Numbered from the stretch's first letter, positions 11,721-21,317 are shown. The stretch: DNA of 64,000 nucleotides from Rhinopomastus cyanomelas (GCA_013400115.1 VXBP01002567.1:186001-250000); one strand, 5' to 3'. Program-made: numbers and translations. The notes: generated from the sequence alone by a model not told the origin.

Positions 11721-11750
11721 CACTCAGTTGTAACAGGGGACTAAAAATAA
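11721..11750 (+). repeat. 30-bp direct repeat flanking an assembly insert, copy 2
   Basis: Identical to 11420-11449. After it the sequence continues into unique DNA (TTTGCTTTATTTCATACAG), so this copy looks like the true continuation of the sequence that ended at 11449. Confidence 0.85.
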
Positions 11751-11799
11751 TTTGCTTTATTTCATACAGTTGTTTCTCTCAAGTTTCTGTTTCGTGATG

Positions 11800-12060
11800 G
11801 AAACACTTTGCTTGAAGTTTCTCGATCAACAAGCCCTATCCACTTCCATCACATTAGCTGGGAAAAACTATTGATCTCTTCTGCATCTCTCTTCTTCGGT
11901 TGTCAAAATGTTATCTGACAAATGCTGGGCTTGGTGCTGCTCACACAAGTGGTTTTTTGCATAGATTGTGTGGTGTTAAGGACAATTAAATTGGTTTTCA
12001 CTTAGTGCTGGCTGGGCCAGGCTTCACTTAAGTATTTGGCAGCTATTTTGTCATTCGTTT
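11800..12060. promoter_or_regulatory. Candidate regulatory block
   Basis: A repeat-free block with CTGGGAAAAACTATTGATC near 11860 and GACAATTAAATTGG near 11981. It is conserved-element-like in texture only, so the assignment is weak. Confidence 0.2.
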
Positions 12061-12138
12061 GTGTGCTCTTTGCAATTTGTAGAGCACAGCAGAGAAGGTT
12101 CTGAGGGAGAGCTTATGAATAAATACACCCAAAGGAGA

Positions 12139-12139
12139 N
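12139..12139. other. Assembly join (single N)
   Basis: The bases immediately after the N are a bare CR1 tail, so most of that element is probably missing at this join. Confidence 0.9.
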
Positions 12140-12163
12140 GCCCTAATGTTCTGTGACTCTGTG
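12140..12163 (+). mobile_element. CR1 tail remnant after an N
   Basis: Only GCCCTAATGTTCTGTGACTC and a few more tail bases remain. The truncation coincides with the N and is likely an assembly effect, not a natural 24-bp insertion. Confidence 0.8.
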
Positions 12164-12212
12164 TAATGGTGTAGTGTCTGCTACAACATATGAGAACAGT
12201 GCTGCACTCTAT

Positions 12213-12439
12213 GGAGGTTCCACATCAATATGAGAAGGAACTTCTTCACTGTGAGGGTGACAGAGCATTGGAAGGGGCTGCCCAGGGGTGTTGTGGAGTC
12301 TCCTTCTCTAGAGATGTTTAAAACCTGCTTGGATGTGTTCCTGTGTGACTGGATCTAGGTGATCCTGCTGTGGCAGGAGGATTGAACTAGGTGATCTTTC
12401 AAGGTCCCTTCCAGTCCCTAATGTTCTGTGATTCTGTGA
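12213..12439 (+). mobile_element. CR1 LINE 3' end
   Basis: Starts at GGAGGTTCCACATCAATATG and ends with GTTCTGTGATTCTGTGA. About 227 bp. The ten bases CAGTGCTGCA just upstream also occur upstream of the CR1 at 14475, which starts at the same element position. Confidence 0.94.
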
Positions 12440-13191
12440 AATAGGACCTCTTGCACTATCTTAACCCTGAAGAAAAATTAACATCATTACACCACAGCCC
12501 TTAGCAGCAAAGCCTCCACAGAACATAGAAACAGCTACTTTATTTATAAAAACTTTGTGAATTCCTAATATCTGTTCCAGGGTGTGAAAAGGTTCTTATT
12601 CACGTAGCAGATGAAGCGATGCTCTTCCAGATGGCAATGTTTCTGTCTCCTCTTTGCAAGAAACTTGGTTTGAGGAATGATGAGAGAAGAAGCAGGCTGG
12701 AGAATGTGTGATCTACATATGCTGGTGTCTACGTGTGGCTGTTCTTCCTCTTCCCATTCAGTGCGTAGGGAAGCACGACAGAGACGTGTTAAATGTCAGT
12801 CATCCCCAGAGCCTCCAACGGTGAATGAGGATTAAACAAGAGGATGTGGAAGAGGAAAAGAAATTCTTGTGCAGCTTTTAATAATTCATAAACATTGCAC
12901 CTATTTTACTATTCTCTGCATTTAAAAACAAGGCCCAAACTGTGCCTGCAAGCATCACTTTCCCTTTTACTGTAAAGGGGTAGAATTCATTAGGGTGGAA
13001 GTCTCGTTATATCCTTTATTTATTTATTTATTGCCTTCATGGGTGGACCACATAGAGAACTTTATATCCAAACCACTCTAAATCCAAAGGCTTTCATGAA
13101 ACTGAAGTCTAGAGAGAATCTACCCTCAACCCAAAATGAGGACAATGTGCAAACCCTCAGTTTTCTGTAGCTTGGATAATATTCTCTCTAA
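12440..13191. other. Unique non-coding stretch
   Basis: About 750 bp with no gene. There is an AT-rich part at 12870-12930 and a short TTTA run at about 13017-13032. Confidence 0.5.
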
Positions 13192-13342
13192 TATTGTGGA
13201 GTCTCCTTCTGTGAAGACAGTTACAACCCACCTGGACATGTTCCTGTGCGACTTGGTCTAGGGGATCCTGCTGTGGGGAGGTGATTGGACTAGATGATCT
13301 TTTGAGGTCCCTTCCAATCCCTAATGTTCTGTGATTCTGTGA
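13192..13342 (+). mobile_element. CR1 LINE 3' end
   Basis: ATTGTGGAGTCTCCTTCTGT to GTTCTGTGATTCTGTGA, about 150 bp, with a small change (GTGGGGAGGTGATTGG) in the 3' UTR. Confidence 0.93.
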
Positions 13343-13389
13343 TCTATGGACCAAACTACAGGCATTGAAAACTTGGAGAATGAATCTTA

Positions 13390-13742
13390 AGAGGAGAGAT
13401 GGAGAGAGTTGGGGCTGTTGAGTTTGAGGAAGAGGAGGCTAAGGGGAGATCTCATGACTCCCACAACTATCTGAAAGGACACTGCAGAGATGTTGGTGCT
13501 GGGCTCTTCTCACAGGTCATTAGTGACAGAACCAGAGAGAAGGGCTTCAAGGTCCAACAGGGGAGAGTGGTCAGGCACTGGAATGGGCTGCCCAGGGTGG
13601 TGGTTGAATCCCCATCCCTGGATGAGTTTAAAAGACACTTAGATGTAGTGTTGAGGGAATCTGGTTCAGGGTGAAGTCATAGATGATTGGACCCATGATC
13701 CCAAGGGTCTTTTCCAACCTGAATGACTCTGTGAGTCTATGA
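13390..13742 (+). mobile_element. CR1 of a second ORF2 lineage
   Basis: About 350 bp of a CR1 group with 'CTGAAAGGACACTGCAGAGA', 'GTCAGGCACTGGAATGGGCT' and 'GATCCCAAGGGTCTTTTCC', shared with 50518-50862 and 61219-61542 and more distantly with 21318-21737. A plus-strand frame (13399-13674) still reads as ORF2 C-terminus through 'HWNGLPRVVVESPSLDEF'. Confidence 0.92.
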
Positions 13743-14265
13743 AATACAGCAGTGCCCAGTGTGCTTTTGAGACAGTAGTCAGGATGAAAGAGACTGGTTA
13801 GGAATAACTTTTTGAGGTCAGTGGAATTAAGGGATGTTGGAAGAGCATGAATCCCTCTTCCACTGACCTCCAAGGGTCGTTCTCCCTCTCACTGTGCAGC
13901 ACAGCACTGATGGCTTTTACTTTGGGGTCCATGGCTTGGACTTGGTGGTATTTTCAGTCCCTATGGCAAACAGCTTTCCCTAGGAACCGCTGAGTTGAGG
14001 ACTGGGAATCTTGGAACAGGGGTTCTCGTGGCAGAGCAGTACTCCCTGGGTGGTTTTTCCAATGGCCAGTTGGACTGGGGTGCTGTGGCTTGCTGAATGG
14101 ATTTCTCTTTATCAGGAGAGTAGAAAAAACCATCATGACCTGAAGCTTCTCTCAGACAGACCTGCACTTAAACCCTTCAGTTTTTGTTTTGACTGTGCTC
14201 AGTTGCTTTGAGGTTTCAGGCTCATATTTGGGTGTTATGTCAGTGTTTGTATCCTGAGTAGACAG
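13743..14265. other. Unique non-coding stretch
   Basis: Overlapping short frames on both strands (13628-14211) without domains. No repeat recognised. Confidence 0.5.
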
Positions 14266-14356
14266 AGCACTTAAGGCCATGGTCTAGGGGACAGGGAGAT
14301 GTTGGGATGAGGGCTGGACTTGATGATCCTGGAGGTCCTTTCCAGCCATTCTATGA
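14266..14356 (+). mobile_element. CR1 tail of the second subfamily
   Basis: AGCACTTAAGGCCATGGTCT, then GGGATGAGGGCTGGACTTGA and tail CCATTCTATGAA. Same subfamily as 5004-5086 and the minus copy at 49073-49320. Confidence 0.85.
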
Positions 14357-14474
14357 ATAGGACTGAATTGACTCCTGTTCCTGTAGTGATTTAGCAGCTG
14401 AGAGCAGAAGCAGCATCAGGAACATAACTGAGGAAAGGCAAGCCTCAAGATTGTGTAGAGCAGTGCTGCATCCT

Positions 14475-14695
14475 GTGGAGGTTCCACATCAATATGAGAA
14501 GGAACTTCCCAGTGAGGGTGACAGGGCACTGAAAGGGGCTGCCCAGGGAGGTTGTGGAGTCTCCTTCTCTGGAGACGTTTAAAACCCACCTGGATGTGTT
14601 CCTGTGTGACTTGATCTAGGTGATCCTGCTGTGGCAGGGGGATTGGACTGGATGATCTTTCAAGGTCCCTTCCAATCCCTGATGTTCTGTGATTT
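14475..14695 (+). mobile_element. CR1 LINE 3' end
   Basis: Starts at GTGGAGGTTCCACATCAATA and ends at GATGTTCTGTGATTTTT. About 220 bp. It lacks the usual 'TTCTT' in GGAACTTCCCAGTGAGGG. It begins at the same point of the element as the 12213 copy. Confidence 0.94.
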
Positions 14696-15231
14696 TTCAG
14701 GGACTGGAGTCACCCGAAGTGTGACTGTGCAGAACCCACTCCAAAGCCTGTCCCTTCCCCGTTCACGTTCCTTTTGGTGCTCTCCTACCCTGCAATGCAG
14801 GAAGCAGCGAGGGCCAAGTCTTTTACAATTGATGCCCCTAATTTCAGTGATGTAGTAACAGAAGTGGGCCAGCATCCAACCTGACAAATGGGAGTGTGCT
14901 GAGCTTACCTCGCTGGGTCCCAGCTCCGTGCTGGAGCTGCTGGAGCTGGGTTTACATAATACTTCTTGGGATGTTTTAGGCAATGAATCTAAGCCCTGGT
15001 TTCACCTTTCTTGGGTGTAGCGTCTTGACATGGAAGGCTGCCAGTGCTAGTCATCTGTCTGGCTGTCTGGCTGGATTTTTTTGTCTTGAATGTTCAAAGC
15101 CAGCTCTTAATTGTGGCTTTTAAAATAATGCTATTGCTCTTTGACATTTAAGTGCTGCTATCATGTGAATCGTGAAAACAGTTCACTTTTAACTGCTCAG
15201 CAGTAGAATCTTCTTGCAAAGTAAATCAGCT
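14696..15231. other. Unique non-coding stretch
   Basis: Unique DNA with no recognised gene. The 107-codon minus frame (14660-14983) has no domain signature. Confidence 0.5.
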
Positions 15232-15282
15232 TTGATGAGCTGCAATTTATGACCAGGAGTGTTCCAGCCTGTCCAGGTAGCT
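15232..15282 (+). repeat. Diverged direct duplication, copy A
   Basis: About 51 bp beginning TTGATGAGCTGCAATTTATG recurs at 16260-16310 with three mismatches (GCAAT/GAGAT and GAGTG/GAATG). It is not CR1. The offset between copies is 1,028 bp, and similarity fades on both sides. Origin unknown: an old segmental duplication or a short unidentified interspersed repeat. Confidence 0.85.
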
Positions 15283-15383
15283 CTCTTGCTGTCAGACAGA
15301 TCACTTTTATAAGGTGTATGTCACATTTTGGGGTACTGTAGCCCCTTTATATTTTAAAAGCAATTGTACAAATCGCTTTAAGA

Positions 15384-15880
15384 TCAGAGAATCACAGAAC
15401 ATTAGGGACCTTGAAAGATCATCCAGTCCAATCCCCCTGCCACAGCAGGATCACCTAGATCAGGTGGCACAGGAACATGTTCAGGTGAGTTTTAAATGTC
15501 TCCAGAGAAGGAGACTCCACAACCCCCCTGGGCAGCCCCTTCCAGTGCTCTGTCACCCTAACTGGGAAGAAGTTCCTTCTCACATTGATGTGGAACCTCC
15601 TCTGTTCCAGCTCACATCCATTGCACCTTGTCCCATCATTGGATGCCACTGAGCAGAGCCTGGCTCCATCCTCCTGACACCTGCCCTTCCCATATTTATC
15701 AACATTACTGAGGTCACCCCTCAGTCTCCTTTTTTCCAAGCTCAAGAGCCCCAGCTCCCTCAGCCTTTCCTCATCAGGGAAATGCTCCACTCCCTTCATC
15801 ATCTTCATGGCTCTGTGCTGGAGTCTCTCCAGCACTTCTGTGTCCTCCTTAAACTGAGTGGCCCAGAACTGGTCTCATCA
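15384..15880 (-). mobile_element. CR1 LINE, long 3' fragment
   Basis: About 500 bp. The tail is TCAGAGAATCACAGAACATT; the 5' end of the element lies near 15880 inside the reverse-transcriptase C-terminus. It carries the uninterrupted ORF2 end described at 15455-15835. Confidence 0.95.
15455..15835 (-). pseudogene. CR1 ORF2 C-terminus, open 126-codon remnant
   Basis: A minus-strand frame of 126 codons covering the region after the RT domain: it opens in 'MLERLQHRAMKMMKG', continues with 'LRELGLLSLEKRRLRGDL', 'RTEHWKGLP'-like and 'VESPSLETFKTHL' blocks and stops at the normal ORF2 end. No endonuclease and no RT catalytic core are present, so it cannot be active. The open frame suggests a fairly young insertion. 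It is part of the element 15384-15880, not a host gene. Confidence 0.85.
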
Positions 15881-16259
15881 CTTCAGTTTACTTTCACTGC
15901 ACTTGTTCCTGGTGAACTTGTGTTGAGAACCCATTGTTCAAGGCGCTGTACAAATAGTAACAGAGCTTGGAAACTGCCTCTAAAAAAGAACCCCAAAACC
16001 CAATGAAATCCAACCAAATTTCTCTGAAGGAGGATGAAAAGTCCCAGAACTACATTTTAAGGCTGCCTTCAGCTCAGTCCTTTATGGTAGCGAGGGAACA
16101 GAAAATGTAGTGCTGGAACAGCAGCCCTGGCCACAGTAAAATCAGTTCATTTCTTGTTCTGTATTTGCTTTCTGTATCTGCCTGTCTTGAAAATGTGGAA
16201 AAAAAACCCTCTTGGTGCAGTTTTCTACTCCTCTAGAAATGGAGTAGAAGAATTTCTAT
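15881..16259. other. Unique non-coding stretch
   Basis: Unique DNA between CR1 and copy B of the duplication. No gene recognised. Confidence 0.5.
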
Positions 16260-16310
16260 TTGATGAGCTGAGATTTATGACCAGGAATGTTCCAGCCTGT
16301 CCAGGTAGCC
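16260..16310 (+). repeat. Diverged direct duplication, copy B
   Basis: Partner of 15232-15282; both contain ATTTATGACCAGGA and GTTCCAGCCTGTCCAGGTAG. After this the copies diverge (GCCGCCTGGCT against GCTCTCTTGCT). Confidence 0.85.
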
Positions 16311-16950
16311 GCCTGGCTCTCAGGAGCTCTTGATGGATCGCACAGCCCCTGGCACAATCCCCCACTTTGTTGAATTATTTTTGCAAATGCATTATTTAAT
16401 TTTTTTTTCATGCCCATAAAGCCAGAGAAGTTTGGACAGAGCACAGGATTCTATTTGGAGATGTATAATGATTCATTGATAAGTAATTGCTGTCAGGACT
16501 GTGGGGTCTGATTCGGGTCACTGTTAATTTAACATAGTTCAGGAGGGAATGGCTTCTTCTCACTCGCATATATTTAATCACACAGTCCCTGGGGAGAAAC
16601 AGAAGGGGAACTGAGAACTGAGGATTTGTGCTTCTGGACTGGGAAGTGAGGGTTGTTGTCTCTTCTGCTGAAGTGTGAGCAGAACCTGATCTGCCCCTGG
16701 AGTCTCCTCAGATGTTCCCAGAATCATTCAGCCCCACAGATGAGGTTGGTTATAGGGTGACTGTTTACACTTCATACTTACAGTTGCATTAACTGTGTGT
16801 GGGACTGTTGTCAAAATACCACTCACTCTGTCAGCAGTCACCAAAACCAGCTCCAAAACCATCACCTTTTGTGCTGGTTTTCCAGGAAACCTGTGCAAGG
16901 CACATCTAGCTGCATTCTCCAGCCTCTCAGGGTTTCCAGTCTTTGCATAG
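16311..16950. other. Unique non-coding stretch
   Basis: Includes a T-rich run near 16395-16410. No gene or repeat recognised. Confidence 0.5.
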
Positions 16951-17090
16951 GAGGGTGATGGAGCACTGGAACGAGGTGCCCAGGGAGGTTGTGGAGTCTC
17001 CTTGTCTGGAGATGTTCCTGTGTGACTTGATCTAGGTGATCCTGCTATGTTAGGGGATGGACTGGATGATCTCTCGAGGTCCCTTCCAAT
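16951..17090 (+). mobile_element. CR1 3' end interrupted by a minus CR1
   Basis: GAGGGTGATGGAGCACTGGA to CCCTTCCAAT at 17090, where a minus-strand CR1 begins without a gap. The bases TAATTCTGTGA that would finish this tail appear at 17414-17424, after the minus element. It also has an internal deletion between 'GGAGATG' and 'TTCCTGTG'. Confidence 0.9.
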
Positions 17091-17412
17091 CATAGAATCA
17101 TTAGGGATTGGAAGGGACTTCGAAAGATCATCTAGTCCAATCCCCCCACCACAGCAGGATCACCTAGACCAAGTCACACAGGAACACATCCAGGCAAGTC
17201 TTAAACACCTCCAGTGAAGGAGACTCCACAACCTCCCTGAGCACCTCGTTCCAGTGCTCTGTCACCCTCACTACGAAGTTCCTTCTCAGATTGATGTGGA
17301 ACCGTCTATGTTCCAGCTGACACCCATTGCCCCATGTCCTATCACTAGGTGACCCTGAGAAGAGCCTGGCTCCATCCTCCTGACACCCACCCTTCAAATA
17401 TTTATAGACATT
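17091..17412 (-). mobile_element. CR1 3' end nested in a plus CR1 tail
   Basis: Starts CATAGAATCATTAGGGATTG and runs about 320 bp to 'AATATTTATAGACATT'. It meets the preceding plus copy tail to tail and so forms an inverted repeat with arms of about 140 bp. ORF2 C-terminal frame 17164-17436 is still open for 90 codons. Confidence 0.93.
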
Positions 17413-17424
17413 GTAATTCTGTGA

Positions 17425-18231
17425 AGAACAGACCACCTAGTCTTCACCTGGAAGACAGTTAAAATCAGACTATAAAGTCTTTTCAAAGATCATGACATCC
17501 TTTTGTTTGTCAGTAGCAGCTCTAGAGGTTGCAGAATGCCTGGTGTCAACCAGAATCTGTGAAAAAGATTCAATGTTTTGAAGTGATGATTATTTTGTTC
17601 TCTCACAATTCTGTTTTCTTACAAAACCCAAAAAACTCCCATCTCAGAAGAACAAATGCTGATCACCCAGTTAAGATGTTTGAAGCTCATTTAGGTCCTG
17701 CTGGTGAGACATTGACTGATCACACATGGTGGTTTTCAGTTGAAAACAGATATAATTCCTAATTTCATACTTCAGCTTTTCTTCCATGCCTTTAACTGTC
17801 TTTATTCTGATATTTGTGCACACTTTGTCCTCCACCCCCACTCCCTAGAAGAAAAGAAGACTGACCCATGGATGCAAGCTGACAGATCCTTCCAGCTCCT
17901 TATTTAGGAAAGATCAGCACTGCACATATTGCAGAAGCTCAGAACAAGTAAGTGATGCTGTTTGGATCTGTGGGGAGCCTAACAATGTCACAGCATCTCA
18001 AAATATTCCTGCAAAAATGAATGTCCTTCAGCATTCTGAACTTCTTTCCCCAGTCTCTCCCTCAGTATCTGGGATCCTTTAGCCAAGGCTGTTCTCCCCC
18101 CCACTTCAGACCCCACAAGCAGTACATCCTTAAGCTGCTGTGACCCCCTTTGGAAGAAAAGAAGAAACAAGGTTGGAAGGTGGCAGTGAAGTCCAACAAG
18201 CTTTCAGCTCATCCCTCTACCATTATCAGTT
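17425..18231. other. Unique non-coding stretch
   Basis: About 800 bp of unique DNA. No gene, RNA or repeat recognised. Confidence 0.5.
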
Positions 18232-18472
18232 ATCACAGAACATTAGGGACTTTGGAAGAGGATCTAGTCCAATCCCTCTGCCACAGCAGGATCCCCTAGA
18301 TGCAGCTGCACAGGAACACATCCAGGTGGGGTTGAAATGTCTCCAGAGAAGGAGACTCCACAACCCCCCTGGGCAGCTCCTTCCAGTGCTCTGTCACCCT
18401 CACTAGGAAGAAGTTCCTTCTCATATTGATGTGGAACCTCCTCTGTTCCAGCTCACACCCACTGCCCCTTGT
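18232..18472 (-). mobile_element. CR1 LINE 3' end
   Basis: TATCACAGAACATTAGGGAC at the tail, about 240 bp, ending at 'CCACTGCCCCTTGTG' in the ORF2 C-terminus. A small deletion removes part of 'GGAAGGGACCTTGAAAGATC'. Confidence 0.93.
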
Positions 18473-18837
18473 GCAGATAAAACTGCTCAGGACCTGGGAA
18501 CATGGAAGGAACTGGGGCTGGGAAGCCCTAGAGTGAAGCTGTGTTGGACCACCCAGAGCAGCGTGGAGCAGGACACAGTAGCACTGTTGTGACTGGCTGA
18601 TAGCAGGGGCATAGTTCAGGATTATGATGCTGCTGTGCAACTGGTAGGTCACTCAGTAACATTGAGCACCTCATCCATTCAGCCTTGTGACGTGCAAAGT
18701 GGCTGTTAGCACACTGGTACCAGTGATGGACACGTGCTGGAGTGGGAATTTCATCATTCCAAAAGCATGCTTCTGTGTGCTCAGCAGGGATCATAGCACT
18801 GGCTCTTGTGGATGTAAAAACTTCACATGGTCCTGTT
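18473..18837. other. Unique non-coding stretch
   Basis: No repeat or exon recognised. Opposite-strand frames near 18528-18875 are without domains. Confidence 0.5.
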
Positions 18838-18900
18838 TGGCAGGGGAACTGGACTGGATGATCTTTTGAGGTCACTTCCAGTTCCTAATGTTCTGTGATT
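18838..18900 (+). mobile_element. Very short CR1 tail
   Basis: GGCAGGGGAACTGGACTGGA through TTCTGTGATT, about 63 bp. Confidence 0.82.
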
Positions 18901-18935
18901 ACTTTTACCTGTTTTAGGTTTTATGATCCTACACG

Positions 18936-18996
18936 AGCAGGAGGGTTGGGCTTGATGACCACTGGAGGTCCCTTCCAACCCCTAACGATCCGTGTG
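18936..18996 (+). mobile_element. Very short CR1 tail, other subfamily
   Basis: GCAGGAGGGTTGGGCTTGAT to 'CCCCTAACGATCCGTGTG', about 60 bp, only 35 bp downstream of the previous tail. Confidence 0.7.
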
Positions 18997-19373
18997 CTTT
19001 GTGGATCTGATCCTGTCTCTTACTGGTGGCATTGGATAGAACTGGTCCTGATGAAAGCCCTGTTCCTCTTTCTCTGCCAGGAGAATTGTGCTGGACTGCC
19101 GAGTGAAAGTGGCTTTAGCCAAATGTCCACTAAAAATTAGGACAAAACTCTCAGACTTGCTTTTGTGATCTAATTTGTGAGTCCAGCTCAAAACTCGACA
19201 GTAGGAAATGGTGTGGCAGGTAGCAAAGCCATTCATTTTTCTGCTTAGAAACTGCTTACTGGCAAATACTGGCCCTGTCCTTGCACCTACTTTAGCCACC
19301 TGCATCCTGACCTAAATTATTGCTTTGATTGAATCCTGTCAGATCAGCTTTGCTCTCTAGTGCTGTATGGTTT
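18997..19373. other. Unique non-coding stretch
   Basis: A 107-codon minus frame (18982-19305) has no recognised domain. Nothing else seen. Confidence 0.5.
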
Positions 19374-19424
19374 GCACTGGAAGATCTTTTGAGGTCCCTT
19401 CCAATCCCTAATGTTCTGTGATTT
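19374..19424 (+). mobile_element. Very short CR1 tail
   Basis: Only about 50 bp: GCACTGGAAGATCTTTTGAG to GTTCTGTGATTTT. Confidence 0.8.
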
Positions 19425-20149
19425 TGTTATCTCCATATTGATGTTGATGTGATCCATTGTCCTCCTCCTGAAATGGCAGGAGGACCTTTGGAATTGGTCT
19501 GTTGGCTCAATCTGAAGAACTGGACTCGGTGAGAAACCAGAGGAAAAGGATTTGATGAGATTACCCTTGCAGTCAAGTAGAGTGAAGATCAGGAGAAAGC
19601 TGGGGGTGCTTTCCTTCAGTCTTGCACTTCCAGATGAATCCTTCCTGGGATCGTAATGTTTAGTTCAGGGTTCAGTTTTGTGACTTGCAACACATCTTAT
19701 TAAAATCAATATTGTACCTGTATGAATATTTAAAAGCAAGCACTTAGTAAAGATTTCATAATGGCCTCTAGCAAGCTTTTATGAACCATTAACAATGGTA
19801 TGATGAACTAATTTGGGTAGTTTCTGTGTGGGGGCAAAGAATGGAAGGTGAGAGCATGAAGAATCCTTGTGGGATAAGAAAAAAATTAACAGATTATTAA
19901 TAGCTAGTGGAATTGTAGTGTTTGCTTCAGCTCAACTTGATTTAGCTCCCATGCAGACTGAGGCAGGAGGACCCATCTAGGACACTCTTGGGAAGAAAAT
20001 GGGACCACTGGGTGTTTTTAGGGCAAAGCTCATTATTAGCTGGCTGTGAACACAGAGCCATGGCGTATGCTGAGTGCTGCGGGGACAGACAGATCCTCTT
20101 TGTCTGTCTGCAGTCCTGCTTTTGTGTGGTAGGAGCAGAATGAAGGGAG
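19425..20149. other. Unique non-coding stretch
   Basis: About 720 bp, AT-rich around 19690-19900. No gene or repeat recognised. Confidence 0.5.
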
Positions 20150-20170
20150 GGGAGCATCTCCCTGATGAGG

Positions 20171-20218
20171 ATTGGACTAGATGATCTTTTGAGGTCCCTT
20201 CCAGTCTGTGATGATTCT
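20171..20218 (+). mobile_element. 48-bp CR1 insertion with 6-bp target duplication
   Basis: ATTGGACTAGATGATCTTTT to GATGATTCT, flanked by ATGAGG at 20165-20170 and 20219-20224. The host reads normally (CTGATGAGGAAAGGCTGAGG) once this is removed. It is one of the shortest recognisable LINE insertions in the window. Confidence 0.85.
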
Positions 20219-20268
20219 ATGAGGAAAGGCTGAGGGAGCTGGGTCTCTTGAGCCTGGAGGAGACTGAG

Positions 20269-20349
20269 TGATTACTGGGTTTATTTGGATTTAGGTTGGA
20301 CTGGATGATCTTTAAGGTCTTTTCCAACCTTATCATTACTGTGATACTG
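20269..20349 (+). mobile_element. 81-bp CR1 insertion, young tail family
   Basis: Runs from TGATTACTGGGTTTATTTGG to 'CATTACTGTGATACTG', between TGAG at 20265-20268 and 20350-20353. From 20291 it is identical over 62 bp with the copy at 27699-27760 and over 57 bp with 33911-33967. Confidence 0.85.
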
Positions 20350-20697
20350 TGAGGGGTGACCTCATTAATGTTGATAAATATGTGACGGGTGGGTGTCAGG
20401 ATGGAGCCAGGCTCTGCTCAGTGACATCTAATGATAGGACAAAGGGGCAGTGGGTGTAAGCTGGAACACAGAAGGTTCTGCAACACTATGAGAAGGAACT
20501 TCTTCATGATGAGGGTGACAGAGCACAGGAAGGGGCTGCCCAAGGGAGGCTGTGGAGTCTCCTTGTCTGGAGATACTTAAAACCCTCCTGGACATGTTCC
20601 TGTGCAACTGGATCTGGGGGATCCTGCTGTGGCAGGGGGATTGTACTAGATGATCTTTCAAGGTCCCTTCCAATCCCTAATGTTCTCTGATTCTGTG

Positions 20698-21317
20698 GCA
20701 AAAAGTTACTTCCAACACCTCCTGCTGAGGTTTAGGGTGACATTATTAGAACTAATAATGGCTGGTGTGTTCCTTTATTGCTTTAACAAATGGACTCTCT
20801 GTGCAAGATGTGGGTCAGGAGGAAATGCACATTTTACAGCCTGGGTGTCTATTGCTCTGGTTTCTGTATTAAAAGAGTGTTCTGGCAATTACTTCAAAGC
20901 AATCCCTGTGGAAATACTTGTGCTTGTGCAGAGGAGCAGATCTCTCTCTCAATCTGCTCTGCTGGTGGATGACAAATCCCACTATGTTTACCTGCAGAGT
21001 GTTTGGCAATAGGGTTGTATGTTTGAGCACAACACAGACCCCAGTTCATGTTCACAAAGAACATGAAGAAATCATGTTCAGCGGTTCACAAAGAACATGA
21101 AGAAATTCTCTGTTGCTTTTCTTTCCTCCAAAGGCTTTACTGATAAAGCCTTTCTGGATTGGTTGGTTTGGTTCTTCCTCAGAGCAACCCAGTTAAAGAT
21201 TGTATTGAGGGATCTGTGAATGTCTCGCAGAAGATTAACTTCTCCTCAGAAAATTCTAGAACGAGATGTCTGGCGTCAAAGCTGTGAGAAAGTGGGAGCA
21301 GGACTGTTCCTGTTTAG
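20698..21317. other. Unique non-coding stretch
   Basis: No gene recognised; three overlapping plus frames (20650-21100) lack domains. It contains the 34-bp-period duplication listed separately. Confidence 0.5.
21050..21106 (+). repeat. Local tandem duplication, 34-bp period
   Basis: GTTCACAAAGAACATGAAGA plus three bases occurs at 21050-21072 and again without mismatch at 21084-21106. Two copies only, probably a recent slippage or repair product. Confidence 0.9.

Larger units (their letters stand above)
20150..20697 (+). mobile_element. CR1 LINE host carrying two nested CR1 tails
   Basis: The host copy starts at GGGAGCATCTCCCTGATGAGG-like sequence in the ORF2 C-terminus and ends at GTTCTCTGATTCTGTGG. 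It is split at 20171-20218 and 20269-20349 by two tiny CR1 insertions; removing them leaves a continuous element of about 420 bp. The frame is otherwise decayed. Confidence 0.93.
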
